Assembly (NCBI GenBank): GCA_950106755.1
Contig: OX467088.1
Location: 19,080,001-19,144,000, forward strand
DNA length: 64,000 nucleotides
From: Climacium dendroides
Taxonomy: Eukaryota; Streptophyta; Bryopsida; Hypnales; Climaciaceae
Direction: 5' to 3'
Shown: positions 60,827-64,000 of the stretch, in pieces
How positions within the stretch are numbered: position 1 is the first letter of the stretch
Layout: every line of letters starts with the position of its first letter
Notes under the pieces: model-generated
The model's input: the letters and a program-made list of their open reading frames with translations, nothing else
Database searches by the model: none
What the model was told of the DNA's origin: nothing
Translations under genes and position numbers: made by a program

Positions 60827-61777
60827 GATGCACAAACGGTTAAGCTTCCCAACAGCCCAGCAGACACTGTGTCCGACGATGTTAGAACAGCGATGGAAAA
60901 AAACAGCAAACCACGAAGGCTTCTTACGGATGGAAGTGGACCTCCATAAACTTTATAGAGCCGGGAGTGGGGGGACCACTTTTGACCATGCTCGGTACAA
61001 ACGTGGAGCCACCACCAGCGACGACGGAGGCTCCTATGGCGAGTCGAATGCTTACGCGTCGCACTTGATCGATACAACCGAGAAAAAGAATTCTGTTCGA
61101 GACTCCCCAAATTTCGGCCAGCGCCTTTAGGGGGATCATAGATGCAGCGGTGAAGTAGTACCACCCAGAGCAGGGGCTACTCATGAGAAAAGAAGTCTTA
61201 AGGTCTTTGAAACTCCTGACCACTTGATGGCTTCGTACAATCACGTCACAAGTGGCACAGTTCTCGAGCGCCATGTCAAACGGACTTTTCAGGGACCCGA
61301 TCACTGGGGTCCTGAGTTCGGCGCTACTTGTCGAAGCATGGACAAATGCGGTCCCCCGTTGTGCATGAAAGCCAAAATAATGTAAATGACGAGTTCTTTC
61401 ATGCATGCGTCTCGCAGCAACTGAAGTGTAGGTTTGACAAGACGTTAATACCCATATAAAACTCATGAAACTCTCATATAAAACTCTCGAAGTTTCATGG
61501 GTGAAACTTCACCCGCACCCCTAATTTGGTTGCCATGAGCAAAGAGTAGCGCCTCCACTCGAATAGATGTTGCAGTTCGTAGGCTGTGCCATATTTGTGG
61601 TGGTGACTAGACAATAGAACATAGACAGCACAAATCCCTGACGCCGGATACAACTTGGAAATACAAAACCAAAGCAAGACATGTGTACCGCACTCAGCAC
61701 CAATTCGTGCACGCTTAATATAGCAGGTCTTGTAAACTGATTATTTACAATAAGCACTACCCAATAAAAAGGAGTGC
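60827..61777. other. Region between oleosin and the right-edge gene
   Basis: Contains the oleosin promoter and the 3' flank of the next gene. A cluster of imperfect actctcatataaaactc and gaagtttcatgggtgaaact repeats lies at 61450-61510. Overlapping frames of 119-180 codons show no domain and are not called. Confidence 0.4.
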
Positions 61778-63628
61778 TTAAGCAGGCTCACTAAGGCTTA
61801 ACTGCTCCTTCACACAATTCTGATCTCCAAAATGCTTCAGGCAACATAATTGGATCTGTAAATAAGAACAAAAAATCACTCGTCAGCTTCAACAGACAGG
61901 AAAGTTTCCTAATGAAATTCCAATAAGCGACTCCAATCAAACTCCTTTCACAAAGGTCGGAATGTCAACGAGTACGAGATTCGTGCGAAGTTTGTGCACC
62001 TGTTTTTAGCGGTTTCAGGAACTGGATCGTTCAGATGGAGATTCGTGGTAGAGCATTACATGCTGCGGGCCAGTTGCAGAAATTGGTAGGCAAACCTCCA
62101 ATTCAACGACGCAGGGTTGGCGATCATACTATAACTAATCATTCATGTTCGACAAACACCTGCAAGGAGAGTCGGCACAAAATTATGACATGTACCTCGT
62201 ACGCCACCCAAACAAACAAGCAAACAAATTATCGCTCGGCAAGACAGATGTCTGAAAGAAAATAGTTGAGCAGGGATTGAAAAAGCCCATTCCTGATCAA
62301 CGACCCAATCTGTCACGGTAGGGTAGTGTAAGGGTAGCGTAATGCAGGAGGTGATTAACAGTGATTAATTATGGCACAGTTGTGGCGCATTATGATTTGC
62401 TACAATACTCTCAACATTACAACCAACCCTTATTGGATTTTGCAACCAGACCTTGGTCAGGAATAAGGTCTATATGACGAGTATGGGTGGAAAAGAATCC
62501 TCAGCTAAAAAATTCATTGTAATTATGTTTTGAGAAATAAAAATCTGAAAAATTATGGAAACCTTATGAACTCTATTTCCCCACTGTTGAAACCTACCTC
62601 ACTGTTGAAACCTACCTTGCAGATGCATGGATCTGCTTAACCCTTAAAGGACGGACCTGTGGGGCCTGTGACCGTGGAAATCATCCCTGTGTGAATAGTT
62701 GATTTAAGGAAATCCAAAGCACTCATTGGAAGTCAAACTATTATACAATACCTCCCCTTTTCATGCAAAATTCTGAGGATGAATCGTTGCCCTTCTGTCC
62801 TACACTCAAGGATTCTCGACCATAAAATGGCCGCAGCGTTTATAGGTTAAGTTGTCAGAAATGGGTTGCCTCCCTTATCCATTTTTATCTCATGAAAAAA
62901 ATAGACAGACAGACAACAGCTATATAGCTACAATAAAAGCAGTATCAATACAAATGTACCTCAGTAGCTGTAAGTGTGTCATAGGGCTTGCCATCTCGTC
63001 TATCAGCCACCCCTATACCGGTAATTTTCTGGACTCCAATAGCTGTCGCTACTAAGCTCTGTCCCATCTCCATCAAACACTACATAAGCAGTCATGGTGA
63101 TAGATGATGCCTCACTATTAAAACAAACTAATGTTCACGACTATCACATCCACATTCATTTTCCAGACTCTCAGAATACGACAATGAATGAACATAAATA
63201 TACCAGGTAAGGGAGGATCAGGAACATGATAGCAATGTGAAAAGGCGGGTGGGAGAGAAAACTCACCAGATTAACATCCGTGGAAGCTAGTGGCTCTAAC
63301 TGAGACACAGTCTACAACAATGATCACGCAACATGCATTAGATATAATAAAATGACAATAAATCGTTCAAAGGTTGCGATAACACTGCGGGATGCCAACA
63401 ATAACATGAGACAAAGAAGTTTTCAATGGCAAAATCAAATTACTTCCACATATCTCATAAACTAAATAAATACCCAGAAACTTTGATCAACTCTAAATAG
63501 AGACTCACCATACTCCAGAGGCCATTCACAACGATGGCTCTAGGCACACCCTGAGCATCATCTTGAGACATGGAAATCTGAAGGGGCCCAATAACTCTAT
63601 CAGTTTGGTTGCTTACACTCATTCGAAC
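61778..63628 (-). CDS. 3' part of an unrecognised conserved-looking gene
   Basis: Four exons on the minus strand, all phase 0 with good GT/AG sites: 63628-63509 (VRMSVSNQTDRVIGPLQISM and RAIVVNGLWSM), 63311-63267 (TVSQLEPLASTDVNL), 63028-62960 (KITGIGVADRRDGKPYDTLT) and 61855-61778 (IQLCCLKHFGDQNCVKEQLS, then a stop). Together they give 104 residues plus stop; the gene continues beyond the right edge. The alternating polar and hydrophobic pattern suggests beta structure. I do not recognise the family. The 1.1-kb last intron holds T10 and its neighbour. The last exon could belong to another transcript, because the intron is long and the phase match alone is weak. Confidence 0.55.
62310..62850 (-). 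mobile_element. TTAA-family element T10 with adjacent repeat, in an intron
   Basis: 62637-62850 (214 bp) lies between TTAA sites with termini CCCTTAAAGG and (complement) CCTATAAACG. It is the inverted relative of T9. The adjoining 62310-62530 matches one unit of the tandem at 29580-29925, again inverted. The conserved linkage of both parts at two loci shows that they moved or were copied together. Confidence 0.8.
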
Positions 63629-64000
63629 CTGCAAGAAAAAAAAACAGTCACGTAAATTATATTAGTGACTACATTCATGAACTGAAAAACAAACTCCACA
63701 CTTCACACTATAAAAATAAAATGAACTATAAAATGCTACACCCTGACCTTAGTTCCAGTACGGTAGTCGAGGAAGGAGCTACCTAAATGGTAACTAAAAA
63801 ACTTCCCAGGCACCAGACATTTACACTTTCGTCACTTAAAGACAGCCATGAATACTATCCAGTAAGCACTGCTAGTGGACAGTGCATATGACAAGGAACT
63901 TCCTACCACAGATGAAGATGAAAATGTTCAGCTACAGAGTAACACTTTTTCACAGAAAATATTGTTTGGAACCAGATGATACCAGAAAAGGTCTCTCCAG
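63629..64000. other. Upstream intron or exons of the right-edge gene
   Basis: No exon could be assigned with confidence. Probably intron sequence of the unrecognised minus-strand gene. Confidence 0.4.

Noticed and set aside
60495..61466. Several 100-180 codon frames overlapping or upstream of oleosin
   Set aside because: Out-of-frame or antisense to the oleosin exon, or without any domain; GC-rich DNA leaves such frames open by chance.

Overview
This window looks like nuclear DNA of a seed-free land plant (moss, liverwort or lycophyte grade; I cannot name the species). It has spliced genes with GT/AG introns, a CONSTANS-like B-box/CCT protein, a P-class PPR protein, a plant ARID-HMG protein and an oleosin. 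It also has a sperm-tail PG-rich repeat protein and a centrin relative, which fit an organism with flagellate sperm. An intronless type I Baeyer-Villiger monooxygenase fits too, since such genes are known from moss. Genes sit in GC-richer islands separated by long AT-rich repeat deserts.

Layout: 0.9-3.4 kb (-) COL9-15-type B-box/CCT regulator, with a triplicated segment upstream. 5.9-6.3 kb (+) small STPG protein. 7.4-9.6 kb (-) two-exon PPR gene. 10.3-27 kb is a repeat desert with tandem arrays, MITE-like foldbacks, a dead PIF/Harbinger transposase and an inverted copy of the region upstream of the BVMO gene. 27.0-28.7 kb (+) intronless BVMO. 29-36.5 kb is a second desert. 37.2-39.8 kb (-) bZIP factor, head to head with 41.0-46.6 kb (+) ARID-HMG gene. 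47-59.3 kb is a third desert holding a spliced, degenerate centrin-like gene at 49.0-50.5 kb (-). 59.7-60.8 kb (-) oleosin. 61.8 kb to the right edge (-) is the 3' part of an unrecognised gene.

The most interesting non-genic signal is a population of at least ten AT-rich, apparently non-coding elements of about 0.2-1 kb. They are bounded by TTAA and short inverted termini resembling CCCCTAAA. Several are homologous to each other, and three lie end to end at shared or adjacent TTAA sites (55.9-59.25 kb), one of them carrying a further nested element. TTAA targets and CCC termini suggest a non-autonomous piggyBac-like (or Kolobok-like) family; no autonomous partner is visible here.

The genes do not form a pathway. 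All exon structures were deduced by eye from reading frame, splice consensus and family resemblance, without transcript support. Repeat boundaries are approximate unless a TTAA or TIR end is stated.
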